Program-made: the position numbers and the translations under genes
Notes under the pieces: model-generated
The model's input: only the letters and a program-made list of their open reading frames with translations
Told to the model about the DNA's origin: nothing
Databases searched by the model: none
Source: Heterotrichella gracilis
Lineage: Eukaryota; Sar; Xanthophyceae; Tribonematales; Xanthonemataceae
DNA length: 59,605 bases
Assembly (NCBI GenBank): GCA_032358255.1
Contig: JAULBX010025509.1
Location: forward strand, 1-59,605
Reading direction: 5' to 3'
Shown here: one piece after another, positions 23,780 to 33,100 of the stretch
How the letters are laid out: each line of letters begins with the position of its first letter
Numbering within the stretch: the first letter of the stretch is position 1

Positions 23780-26408
23780 ATGGAGGACGCAGGCGAACGC
23801 AGAAAGCGACTGAAAGCCTTGAGAGAAGAATCTCGGTCAGAAGCAGGAGTCCCGCAACAAGGTAGCCTCCCCTCCCTGAGGACTGCCTCATGACTCGCAG
23901 GCCATCGCCCATATGCATGCATTGTGCACAGTGGGCGACAAGCACCGAGTCTTCAGCCTTTGGCTGGTAGGCAACTCAGGCTGCTAGGTATTACAATAAG
24001 TAGTGTAACCAATTTAGTTCAAGGAGAAGTCTCACACCAAGGAAGCCACCTCGCCCTGGACGTTGCCCAATCAACACCGCCCTACCACCCATATGCATGC
24101 ATAAGCGCGCATACACTCAACAAGTTCCTACTAAACTGTAGGAGTTTAGAGTTCAGCTTTTGCAACTGCATCCCAATTATATTTGCGAAAAATGCTGCTT
24201 CTGACGCATGTGTTGGGTCCAATTAGGTGGCGCCCAGCAGCTGATCAACCCATTCACCGACACCAGCGAGCCTGCTCCTGCCCCAAGGTTCACCTTCTAC
24301 AGGTACAGAGTAACCCTAACCCCTGAACCCTGACCAGGGTACCCACTGGCGTTGCTGGGCTCATGGTGTTGAAGCACGGCGCTGGGTGGGTGGATGGGTG
24401 ACAGGCTGCTAATCCATAGTTACACTGCCCTTGCCCCTTGAAGCTCATCCTTGCTTTTCCACGCAAACCAGTGTCCTAGCTGGCCGTCGCATCAAACTCT
24501 GCAACGTTCTCATGCCGAGGCATGGTATCGTCAATCCTCAGTGTCTGCACACATGGGCCAATATAACGTGCCCTTGCACAACTCGCCTGCGCACACCTGC
24601 TAGTCCGCCACCACCCTCCCACCATCCACATGCATACACACTTACATGTGTTCCAACAGTGCAGCCAAAATAGCAGTCGGTCATACATGTCTTGCGCCAA
24701 TCAGCTCTGCTTAAACCCCATACCGCGCCGCCCCTGGTGGGCGCGCGCACCACCCAGAGCTGATGGGGTTCAGCTGCGCTTATACCACCCCTGCACCGGC
24801 GGTGTCAACGCAGCTGAACCCCATAACGCAAGGCCGCCATCCACTATTCACCACCCTCCACGTGGTCTATCTCACATCCACCCGATTCTATCCCTGTGTG
24901 TGGTCCTACAGTGACCCTCAGGCCAGTATAGCCGGCAGCTGGCGAGCCAGTGCCACCATGAACCCTGTACTACTCAATGAATACCTAGTGACGTGCATCT
25001 CAGCAATATGGCCAGATTAGCATTCTGCCTTGCACATGCGGCGCCCAAGGAGTTCCAAACTTTGGGTTCCATCAATTGTTTTGTGTTTTTACAGTGATCC
25101 CCAAGCCAGTATGGATAGCAGCCGGCAGCAGGCTAACAATCAGCGCAGCAGCATGGCCCAGGTCCCCCCCACCAGGGCGTACCAGGCGCCACCACCACAC
25201 CCGCGGCCACCGCCACCGCGGCCGCCGGGCACGCAAGGTATGGTGTGTTTTGTTTATTATCATTTTTTTTTTTTTTAATTCTCTTTTTGCCACTGAGAGG
25301 GACTGGGCGATATTGTGAATTGCATGAAATTGATAAATGCATTTAGGTGGCTGCGCATGGCGCAAGGATATGGCACGGTGCGTTCAGTGTCTACCAAACT
25401 GTCTTTCACAAAAAACCTGGTTTGAGAGGACGCCTTCACGATAGGGGGGCTGATGAGCTGACCACTGAATGATACCCATGGTCATAAATGGTGCTCAGTT
25501 GCATTCAGCCCTGGGTAATGTACCATAGGAAGTTGAACACAGATGTGATTAAGCGTTTGATGTCAAGCCATTGGCCTCCCAACATGCATCCCCTTTTGAG
25601 TACGCGGAGATTCTGTGTTAGAATTGAAAGGTGATTTTCCCGCCAGGTGGACCTCCATTGAGACCCTATTCGGGTCCTGGCCGGCCAGCCATGCTTGTAC
25701 CATTCCCGGGGCCGCCTGGTGGGCACCCGCCCCAGCACCACTTCCCCGCCCCACCTGCGTTCCCGCCCCCGCCTCAGCAATACCCTATGGGCCCAGGTCC
25801 CAGGGCGCAAGGGTTTGAGGGAGGGTTCCAGGCGGGTGGGTGGGGCGGCGGTGGCGGGCGAGGGGGGCGAGGGAGGGGGAACGACGGGGAGGTGAGCAAA
25901 TGGAAATGCGCTTTGACATGGACATCTGGAATGATCTGTATGTTTTTTTTTCCTCTGGTTTTTATTGCAATTAGGGCGCAAATTGCTCTCTGCATGCCTC
26001 CTTGGGATTTAGAATTGCTTCACTCGGGAGTTGCCTAGGCCTGTTGCGGGGTGCGGGGGGCTTTCATCATCATCTTGTTATTATGCTGTTCTGACATCTG
26101 AAATGTGTGCACCGCGTGGTTTCATTTGCCAGCGCTTGATCAGCCATGCCTCCGTGGCGCAGGGTGGCGGCAGCGGCGGCGGCGGCGGCGGCGGCGGCAG
26201 AGGAGGGCGGTTTGACCGGGGCGGGCGCGGCGGCAGGGGGGGTAGAGGGGGCGGCAGGGGAGGCGGCAGGGGGGGTTTCAACGACGCTGAAGCGCCCATT
26301 GACCAATTCTATCGCCACTCGATGGTGGAGGACCCCTGGGCTGATCTCGTGCGGGAGTACACCCAGCGGCATGGGGCGGCAAGCAGCCATGCGCAGAGCG
26401 TAAATTGA
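23780..26408 (+). CDS. SIC: SICKLE-like proline/glycine-rich nuclear protein
   Basis: Five exons: 23780-23861, 24227-24302, 25095-25237, 25647-25891 and 26163-26408. Phases match; 792 nt gives 263 residues. The N-terminus MEDAGERRKRLKALREESRS, the middle NPFTD...RFTFYSDPQAS and the C-terminal FYRHSMVEDPWADL are the three conserved blocks of plant SICKLE-type proteins. Those proteins act in the nucleus in miRNA biogenesis, intron-lariat turnover and splicing. Between the blocks the protein is disordered: a Pro/His/Tyr-rich section and then long GGR/RGG tracts that suggest RNA binding. The start is the first ATG of the conserved block. Intron 2 (24303-25094) contains a decoy copy of exon 3 at 24912 and a LINE fragment. 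The recognition rests on short conserved blocks, so the name is likely but not certain. Confidence 0.8.
24907..24955 (+). repeat. exon-3 echo with acceptor (SICKLE-like gene)
   Basis: CTACAG followed at 24912 by SDPQAS-coding sequence that copies the start of exon 3, 183 bp upstream of the true start at 25095. The decoy frame runs into a stop at about 25018. Confidence 0.9.
24984..25044 (-). mobile_element. LINE 3'-end fragment
   Basis: Minus-strand sequence containing CGCCGCATGTGCAAG and GCTAATCTGGC, the same 3' end of the LINE family as at 7311 and 55370, here short and diverged. Confidence 0.55.
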
Positions 26409-27300
26409 CTGGGATGGTCCTTCAAACAAAGGCATCCCCAGCCTCATTGGCTTATTGCCTTGGGATGGTCCTTCAGCAGCCCATTGCCAGTATTGAATGT
26501 GTGGTGGTAGACCCTGAGGACCCTGAGGCCAGGCGGGTACAATGACAGCCTAGCGCCACCTGGCCACTTTACCCTGGGTGTGGGAGTACGCCCAGCTGGG
26601 GGGGGGGGGTGTTGTGCGGGGTGGGGGGGGGGCGCGACCAGCCGTGCACAATTCGTGGAGCAGTGTTTCCCTGAACCCGCACCTCCCAGTGTCCCCCTGT
26701 GGCGACTTGTTTTGGGTAGAGCGCAACATTGCAAGCAGCCATTTGCTTGGCTGGGGTTTAAAATTGGCGATGTGCTGAGGTACTGTGCAAGGATCTCCAA
26801 GTTGGACGTGGGAAGCAACATGTAGAAATAGTTGAAGTGTCCCGTGGCATACCAGGCAGTGCAGTGCTGGATGGTACTGGTGGTGGTGCACATTCTGAGC
26901 AGTTGCCTGCATTGTGGGTCAAGAGCTGAGTGGTGGCATGCCCTCTACCTGTGACGCTTTGGCTGTGTAACATGCAAGGGTGACGGTGAGAGTCACATAT
27001 ATTGGCTCAGCATGAATTGCTCAGCACGCACTGCGCCTGCGACAACGCCAGTCTCTTGACACAAGGCACATTGAATTTTCCAGGCCATATTTTACAGCAA
27101 ACAGAATACTAGTTGTAGAAGCAGAGCAGTGCTGAGGCCATGGCAATGACTGAGACAGTGGGTGGATGACAGTCACTGCTGATTGTCTGTGCTATTATTG
27201 CAAAATACCAGGGTGTCATCGTCAACGTGTGTCTCATGAGCAGCTGCGCATGTGATGTACACTCGCCAGCTGTAAAAATTTGCCAATCACATGAACTGTT
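26409..27300. other. intergenic between convergent genes
   Basis: Contains a direct repeat of TGGGATGGTCCTTCA (26411 and 26461). At 26515-26650 there is a diverged echo of the end of the SICKLE-like last exon (GGGAGTACGCCCAGC, CAGCCGTGC). No gene recognised. Confidence 0.5.
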
Positions 27301-27664
27301 CTACCAGTTCTTTGCAACCCTCTCAATGACACCGCGCACGAGAATACCCCCGCCAAGGAGCTTGAACAGGACTAGGAACAGCACTGCTAAGGTTTGCGCC
27401 TGGAGGATTTGCAGCTGCCGCTTGGTCGGCAGCTTGGCTGTTGCCTGGATCATGCACTCCAGCAGAGCATTGGTCTGCTGCTCGCTGAAGGCAGTGCGCA
27501 GCGATTCGCGGATCTCGAGCATTTCCTGTGGAGTGAAGGGGTCCACCGGGTTGGACCTGCTGGCACCCTTGCCAGACTCACTGCGAGTTGTGAAGCCCGC
27601 AGATCTTGAGTACCTGCCAGCGGTTGGCACAGGCTTGGTGGAGGCGCTGAAGGGCCTCTCCACC
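27301..27664 (-). CDS. C-terminal exon of a small membrane protein, unknown (5' partial)
   Basis: One minus-strand exon from an acceptor (CTGCAG, exon start 27664, entered in phase 2) to the stop at 27301. It encodes ~120 residues. The N-terminal third is basic and Ser-rich. The middle has DPFTPQEMLEIRESLRTAFS and QQTNALLECMIQATAKLPTK, a helical region. The C-terminus has one membrane span (TLAVLFLVLFKLLGGGILVR) followed by a short basic tail, like a tail-anchored or organelle inner-membrane protein. I do not recognise the family. The upstream exon with the start codon was not found; there is no ATG in frame near the exon start. A decoy copy of the acceptor region lies 137 bp upstream. Confidence 0.6.
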
Positions 27665-27775
27665 CTGCAGCACAACAGGTGGCAAGCTTCAGTGGTGGCT
27701 GTTTGGGGTTTATGACTTAGGGCTTGGGTCTAGGGTTTAAGGTTTAGGGTTTACAAAGGTGGGACGGGTCTAGCA

Positions 27776-27865
27776 GTCAGCCGCTGGAGGGCCTCGCCAC
27801 CCTGCAGCACAACAGGTGGCAAGCGTCAGTGATGGCTGTTAGGGTTTAGGATTTAGGGCTGGGGT
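27776..27865 (-). repeat. intron/acceptor/exon echo (27301-27664 gene)
   Basis: About 80 bp at 27780-27860 repeats 27643-27724 at high identity. It contains the intron end, the CTGCAG acceptor and the first ~20 nt of the exon. Both copies are followed by TTTAGGG-like sequence. Confidence 0.93.
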
Positions 27866-28243
27866 TTACGGGTTACCAAGGTGGGACGGGTCTGGCTGTC
27901 ACATGTTGTTCAAAGACATGACATATCAGTGGTGCAACTGAAGTGCAGCAGACAATAATGCAAGTTGCATGAAAGAGCAGGCCAGTAGAGAAAATGTGAT
28001 ATAGCAAGCACCAACCCCAACTGGGAAGGCATGCGTGCATGTACCCAACAACATCATCACAAGGCAACCCATGCAGGGACACGCACAAGACCCTAATGAC
28101 ATGCACTGGATGTGCAGCTATTGGCTAGGAATCTGGTGGTGATCATCATGCAACAGTAATGCAACACGCAAGCCTTGGAGTATGCACTATATACTCGGAG
28201 TACGCAGTATATACCATGGTAACACGCTTCTGAAAACCCAGTC

Positions 28244-28859
28244 ATGGCAACTAGCGCACCTCGTCATGCCAGTCATGTTGCTGGGCCTCATGGCCACCAG
28301 CGAGGCTCTGCAAGGTGCACCACGCGGCTGGAGGGAGCAATCATCATGCGTGTTGAGGCAACCTGCAGCAAAACCCACCACAGCCTCAGGAGGTGCATGC
28401 AGGCATGGGAGCACCTAGTACAGCAACCCAACTGCCCGCATATGCAAGGTGAGTGGGCATACACACACTGGAAAAGCGCTAATGGACACGGGGGTTCTCA
28501 CAAACGTCTTAATAATTTGTGTGAGTACGCACGTGGCTGATTATCACCACCGGCAAGCAGACAGCACATGCGCAGCTGAGGCATGTCTGTATGTTTAGGG
28601 TTTAGGGTTTAGGCATGCCTCAGCTGCGCATGGCATGTGCAAGGTATTGGTACTGTACATATACTTCACACCAAAAAGGCCCATGCACTGCTTGAAGCCC
28701 AGAAAGCACATGTGGACAGCTTAGTGGCTCAACTCGAAGGCGGCAACTGGTGGATGCAGCATTGCATATTTTTATCCCACAGGACCCGGGTATACACACT
28801 GCAAGTTACTACTGTAAGCAAGACTGACTGCTAATCTGGCTATTTTGCTGGAATGCATG

Positions 28860-28890
<31 letters not shown>

Positions 28891-29761
28891 GTTACTACTG
28901 TAGGGCCAATGGGCCAACGTGTGCAGCAAGTATTGTCTTGCTGTGCTTTTATAATGGCAACTACGTGAGCAACACAGTCATTTTTGCAAGTTGCAAGTTG
29001 CCAGTGGGGTCAAGCTGTGTCCTGGAGGTACTAGTATTCAAGGAGTCCTTCCATATATGCGCGTTGGGTAACTGGGGTTAACGGAGCCAGGGGTTAAGAG
29101 GATTGTCTCACAATGATAGCTGGGTAGTTGAGTAGCTGCACAGCTTGGGAGGCAGCTTTGCCGGCGGTATGGTGATGGGGTCAAGCTTAGGGTTTCTACA
29201 GAGTAGGGTTTTGCACATGGGGTGTGATGGGGCACCTACATGGTATTGCCATGTCTTTTCATTGTAGATTTGGTTGGAACCGCACTAGGGTCTATATGCA
29301 CAGAGTAGAGTCGCCCTGTGCTGAACCCTTATGTAAAGGTCCGTGGTTGATGTGTACAGCGTTGTTGGGGGTGGACCCTTCCGCGCCCATGCTGTGGTTG
29401 GTATGGTCCAAGGGGTAGGGGTAGGCGGCAGCCACCTTCCTGAACCCTTCTCCTAAACCCTTGTCCAAAAACCTTAATAGGGTGGGCACGTGCGGCACGC
29501 ATCGCAAGCCAGTACTAAACCCTCAAGTGCGCCACCCTCAACCCCTGACAAATACCCTGTGTGATTTGCAGCACTTCCTGAAGCCACCGGTAACGCCATG
29601 TTTCCCACAGCCTACGCCGCGCTGCTGCCACCAACCACCTCAGTCTTGAGGCTGTTTTCAACAACGATGCGATGCAGCCCATCATTGTTTGGGCTTGGCT
29701 GCATGAAGCCCATGCTACACTGGCAGCTGCTTGTGGACTAGAATCTAGACTCGAAGTATGA
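28244..29761 (+). CDS. possible multi-exon gene, unknown product
   Basis: Candidate pieces only. ATG 28244 opens a frame (MATSAPRHASHVAGPHGHQR ... ending CPHMQ) to a GTGAGT donor near 28449. A helical stretch KKAHALLEAQKAHVDSLVAQ lies at ~28672-28735. A terminal piece enters after CCCACAG at 29610 and reads LEAVFNNDAMQPIIVWAWLH to a TGA at 29761. The junctions between these pieces were not resolved and no domain is recognised, so they may not belong together. Confidence 0.22.
28567..28632. repeat. perfect 19-bp inverted repeat with telomere-like loop
   Basis: Arms CATGCGCAGCTGAGGCATG (28567-28585) and its exact reverse complement (28614-28632). The 28-base loop ends with nearly three TTTAGGG units (28593-28613). 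Similarity extends a few bases further out with small indels. Confidence 0.95.
28803..28902 (+). mobile_element. short LINE 3'-end insertion with exact 14-bp target-site duplication
   Basis: A 72-base insert (28817-28888) begins with the LINE 3' UTR (AAGACTGACTGCTAATCTGG ... GGAATGCATG) and ends in eight TAAC units. It is flanked by the identical 14-mers AAGTTACTACTGTA at 28803-28816 and 28889-28902. Confidence 0.88.
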
Positions 29762-30192
29762 ATTGAAATTCTAAATCCCAACCCTTAAACCCTAAAACAG
29801 TAAAATTGTTGATACTAAATATAAACGATTTTTAGTGTTGCATTTGGTAAACCCTAAACCCTAGATCCTAACCCCTAAACAAAGCCCAGACCGCCGGGGC
29901 CGTCGACGCGCCGCCCTCCCGCCCGCCGCAGGTCATGGGAGGAACGTTTGGGCTGAAAAGCAGGCAGATTGCCGCTGAGGGACCACAACGTCGAGCTGGA
30001 ACACCTTGCTGTGCTACTGTTCTTGCATGCTTTGCCTGTTCCACTGGTGGTGAGCCTTGCTAGGTGATCGCTGCTTGCCCAGTGCCCACGAACGATGTCT
30101 GCACTACATTTGCTTTACGAAACTAGGTCTCAGCCTACTGGCCGCCAGCAAGTGTGGGAGGCGTTCCGCTCAGCTCAGGAGCCTTTGGAGCG
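29762..30192. other. intergenic upstream of the kinase gene
   Basis: Starts with CCCTAAA-rich sequence (29782-29800 and 29849-29880), then a GC-rich stretch before the 8-nt first coding exon of the kinase. No gene recognised. Confidence 0.45.
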
Positions 30193-33100
30193 ATGAGATT
30201 GTACGTGCTGTGTAGCTGCCTTCTGTCATCAGGCTTGGTACGGCGCCAAAAGCTGGCACTAATCCACCCCTGCGCTCCTTTGCAGGGCGTCTAAGCGGAT
30301 AGCAACACATCTCAAAGCTCTGGTGCAAGCCAGCGCTGAACCGCGTCAGTCAACCTCCGTTTCAGCAGGCCTTTTCGAAATGCACTCCTTCAGCCCGTCC
30401 CAAACCTCCAGGCTCCTTGGCTCTCAGCTGCAGCACTCGCAGCGAGTGGCCCCCCTCCTTGCCAGAACCTCCACGCATGCAACAGCCTCGTCGTCCGTCC
30501 CAGCAAGCAACAACTCCGTGCTACCACCAGACAGGCACACCCGCAAGCCCAGCGGCCGTGACTTCAGCACCAGCACGGGCACGCATGCGTCCACCTCGGC
30601 ACCAGGCCCCATCAGAGGGAAGCAGTCCACCGATGTCCCAGAGACACTGCGTGACCTGAGGGGCGTGGGCCCCAAGCACGAGCAGCTGCTTATCTCCAAG
30701 GGCATCTCAACTCCCACCGAGCTGCTGCACATGGCGCACAACGCCTCCATAGGTGGCAAACACGAGCTGCTCGTCAAGTTTCTCCAGGTACAACGGCGGT
30801 ACCCTCAGCCAACCCACCGTGCACACACTGCCCAACTTGCCAGCTACAACAGGCTCGTTTGCAAGGCCGTCCCTGGTGTGTACTATCAGCTACCTGGCCG
30901 TATATGTCTGCATGCATGGGGTTTCCCGAGATGAAAATCTTCTCCCACACCCTAATTCTGCATGGCAGCGTGGGTATCAGGCATGGCAAATACTGCAGTG
31001 GGTTTTCAAGGAACCCGTTCCACACCTGGGTCTGCAGCACAGCACAGGTATCAGGCAGGGCAAGTACTGCGGTGCTTGTCACGAAACCTTTCCCACCTGG
31101 TTTTTGCAGGGCAGCGTGGGTATCAGGCATGGCATGCACTGCCATGGGTATATGAAACCTGTTCCATCCTGGCTCTGCAGCACAGCGTAGGTTTCAGGCA
31201 TGGCAAGTACTCCAACAGGGTTTGTAAAACCTTGCCCACCTGGTTTTTGCAGGACAGCATAGGTATCCGGCATGGTAAGTACTGCAACTTCATCGCTGAG
31301 GCCATCCTGAGCCTGCCCATGCCCAAGAGGAAGATCACGCTGGCCCTGGAGGGCAACATATCTGCAGGCAAAAGCACCTTCTTGAGCATCCTGAACGAGG
31401 AGATGGTGGAGCTGCAAGACATTGTGGAGGTGACCTACGAAAAACCCTCCCGTGAACCACGTAAAACCCTCCTCCTGTGACCCTCGAAAAACCCTCCTGT
31501 GCCACGCACCCAGGTTCTGTGCAAACCACAGTTGCATGCGAAATGCGGTGTGCCTCGGGGTCTAGCCTCAGCAAGTATCATACTAGTATATCGTAAAATA
31601 TCAGAGCAATACTGTCGAGGTGACCCACGCGATACCCTAATGTGCACCCTGCACCCCGGGTGCATATGCGGGACGGTGGGCTCCCTTTGCCTAACCTTGG
31701 CAAATTATGGTACATTCAAAGCACAAGCAAAAACATATCGCTGCGGCGAAATCTTCTGTCAAGCCCTCACTGGTTCCTCGCCTGCAGATCGTGCCCGAGC
31801 CGGTGGACAAGTGGCAGAGCGTGGAAGGCAAGGAGAACATCCTTGACCTGTTCTACAAGGACCCCACCAGATACGCGTACACCTTCCAGAACTATGTGTT
31901 TGTCACGCGCTGGCAGCAGGTGAGGCCAAGAATTATAAGTGAACTTGTCCGACCTATGTGTAGGGTTTAGGGTTTAGGGTTTTGAGTGCTGGCAGGCCTG
32001 AGCATCAAAGGCATGGGCCGCCAACCTGGCGGCCAGCAAACCCAATTAGGGTTATGGGTTTTTGGGTTTAGGGTTTCACGCTACGAAAGGGGTGCGGCAT
32101 ATTTGACAGTAGTGATCTGGCTATTTAAGAGGTGGAGATAGCAACGCACGCGCTTGTTTCCTGGGGAGGCGGTGTGGGCATAAACCAAGGGCTGCTGCTG
32201 CTTACTATGATTGACCCTCCTAGCTAGCGCCATGGTCTGCTACACAACCACCCACCCACTCACCGCACACACCACACCACCTCCACAAACTCTCGACCAT
32301 TCCCCACCCACCGCCCATGGGAGCGCGAGAGGGCCAAGACCAACAAGCAGCTGCATGCAACCCTAAACCCTAAACCCTAAACCCAAATCCTAAATTTACC
32401 CATTTACCACAGGAGCGTGAGAGTGCCAAGACCAACAAGCAGCTTCGCATCCTTGAGCGGAGCGTGTTCAGCGACCGCATGGTGTTTGTGCGGGCGGTGC
32501 ACGAGGCCAAGTGGATGAACGACGTGGAGCTGCACATCTACGACTCCTTCTTCAACCCAATGCTGCAGGTGCGGTGGTGGTGGTGGCGGTGCCCTGCCAG
32601 TCAGGGAAATGTAAATGTACACCCAAATTGGGTGACTCAATGCCGAATCACCTGCAACCAGTACGCCCAGACGTGCATAAATCGCCTGCAGAAGCGTGCA
32701 CAATATATCTACCCCTATGAAACCACCAAAAGCTGAGGAGATTTCCCCCAAGAGCACACAATTTTCTGCTCAACCGGCACCCACCTCACCCCGCACACCA
32801 CCTCCACCCCCCACAGAGCACCTCAACCTGGTACATGATGGCTTTTGTACCTGCGCGCGCCCCCATCAGTGCATGGACCGCCTGCAAGGGCGCCCGCAAT
32901 GTACCCCATAGAACCCTGAATACCAAGGAAGTTCCCTTCAAACACACATGATTCTTGCACAACCTGCACCCACCTCACCACTCACCCCCCGCAGGAGCAC
33001 CCCAATCTGGTCCCGGACGGCTTTGTGTACCTGCGCAAGCGGCCTGCAGAAGGACACTGCGCGCGCAATTACCCCCATTAAACCACCAAAATTCAAGAAA

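Noticed and set aside
26163..26300. CRISPR-like or satellite array because of repeated GGCGGC
   Set aside because: It is the RGG/Gly-rich coding exon of the SICKLE-like gene; the units are codon repeats, not spaced repeats.
28850..28890. TAAC run as an independent microsatellite
   Set aside because: It is the tail of a LINE insertion bounded by an exact target-site duplication.
30961..31252. Real alternative exons in the kinase gene rather than echoes
   Set aside because: Units lack proper donors and contain only the first ~35 nt of exon 3 plus intron, so they cannot be complete mutually exclusive exons.
31079..31537. 152-codon minus-strand open frame
   Set aside because: Antisense of the 72-bp tandem array and of kinase exon 3; openness follows from the near multiple-of-three repeat.
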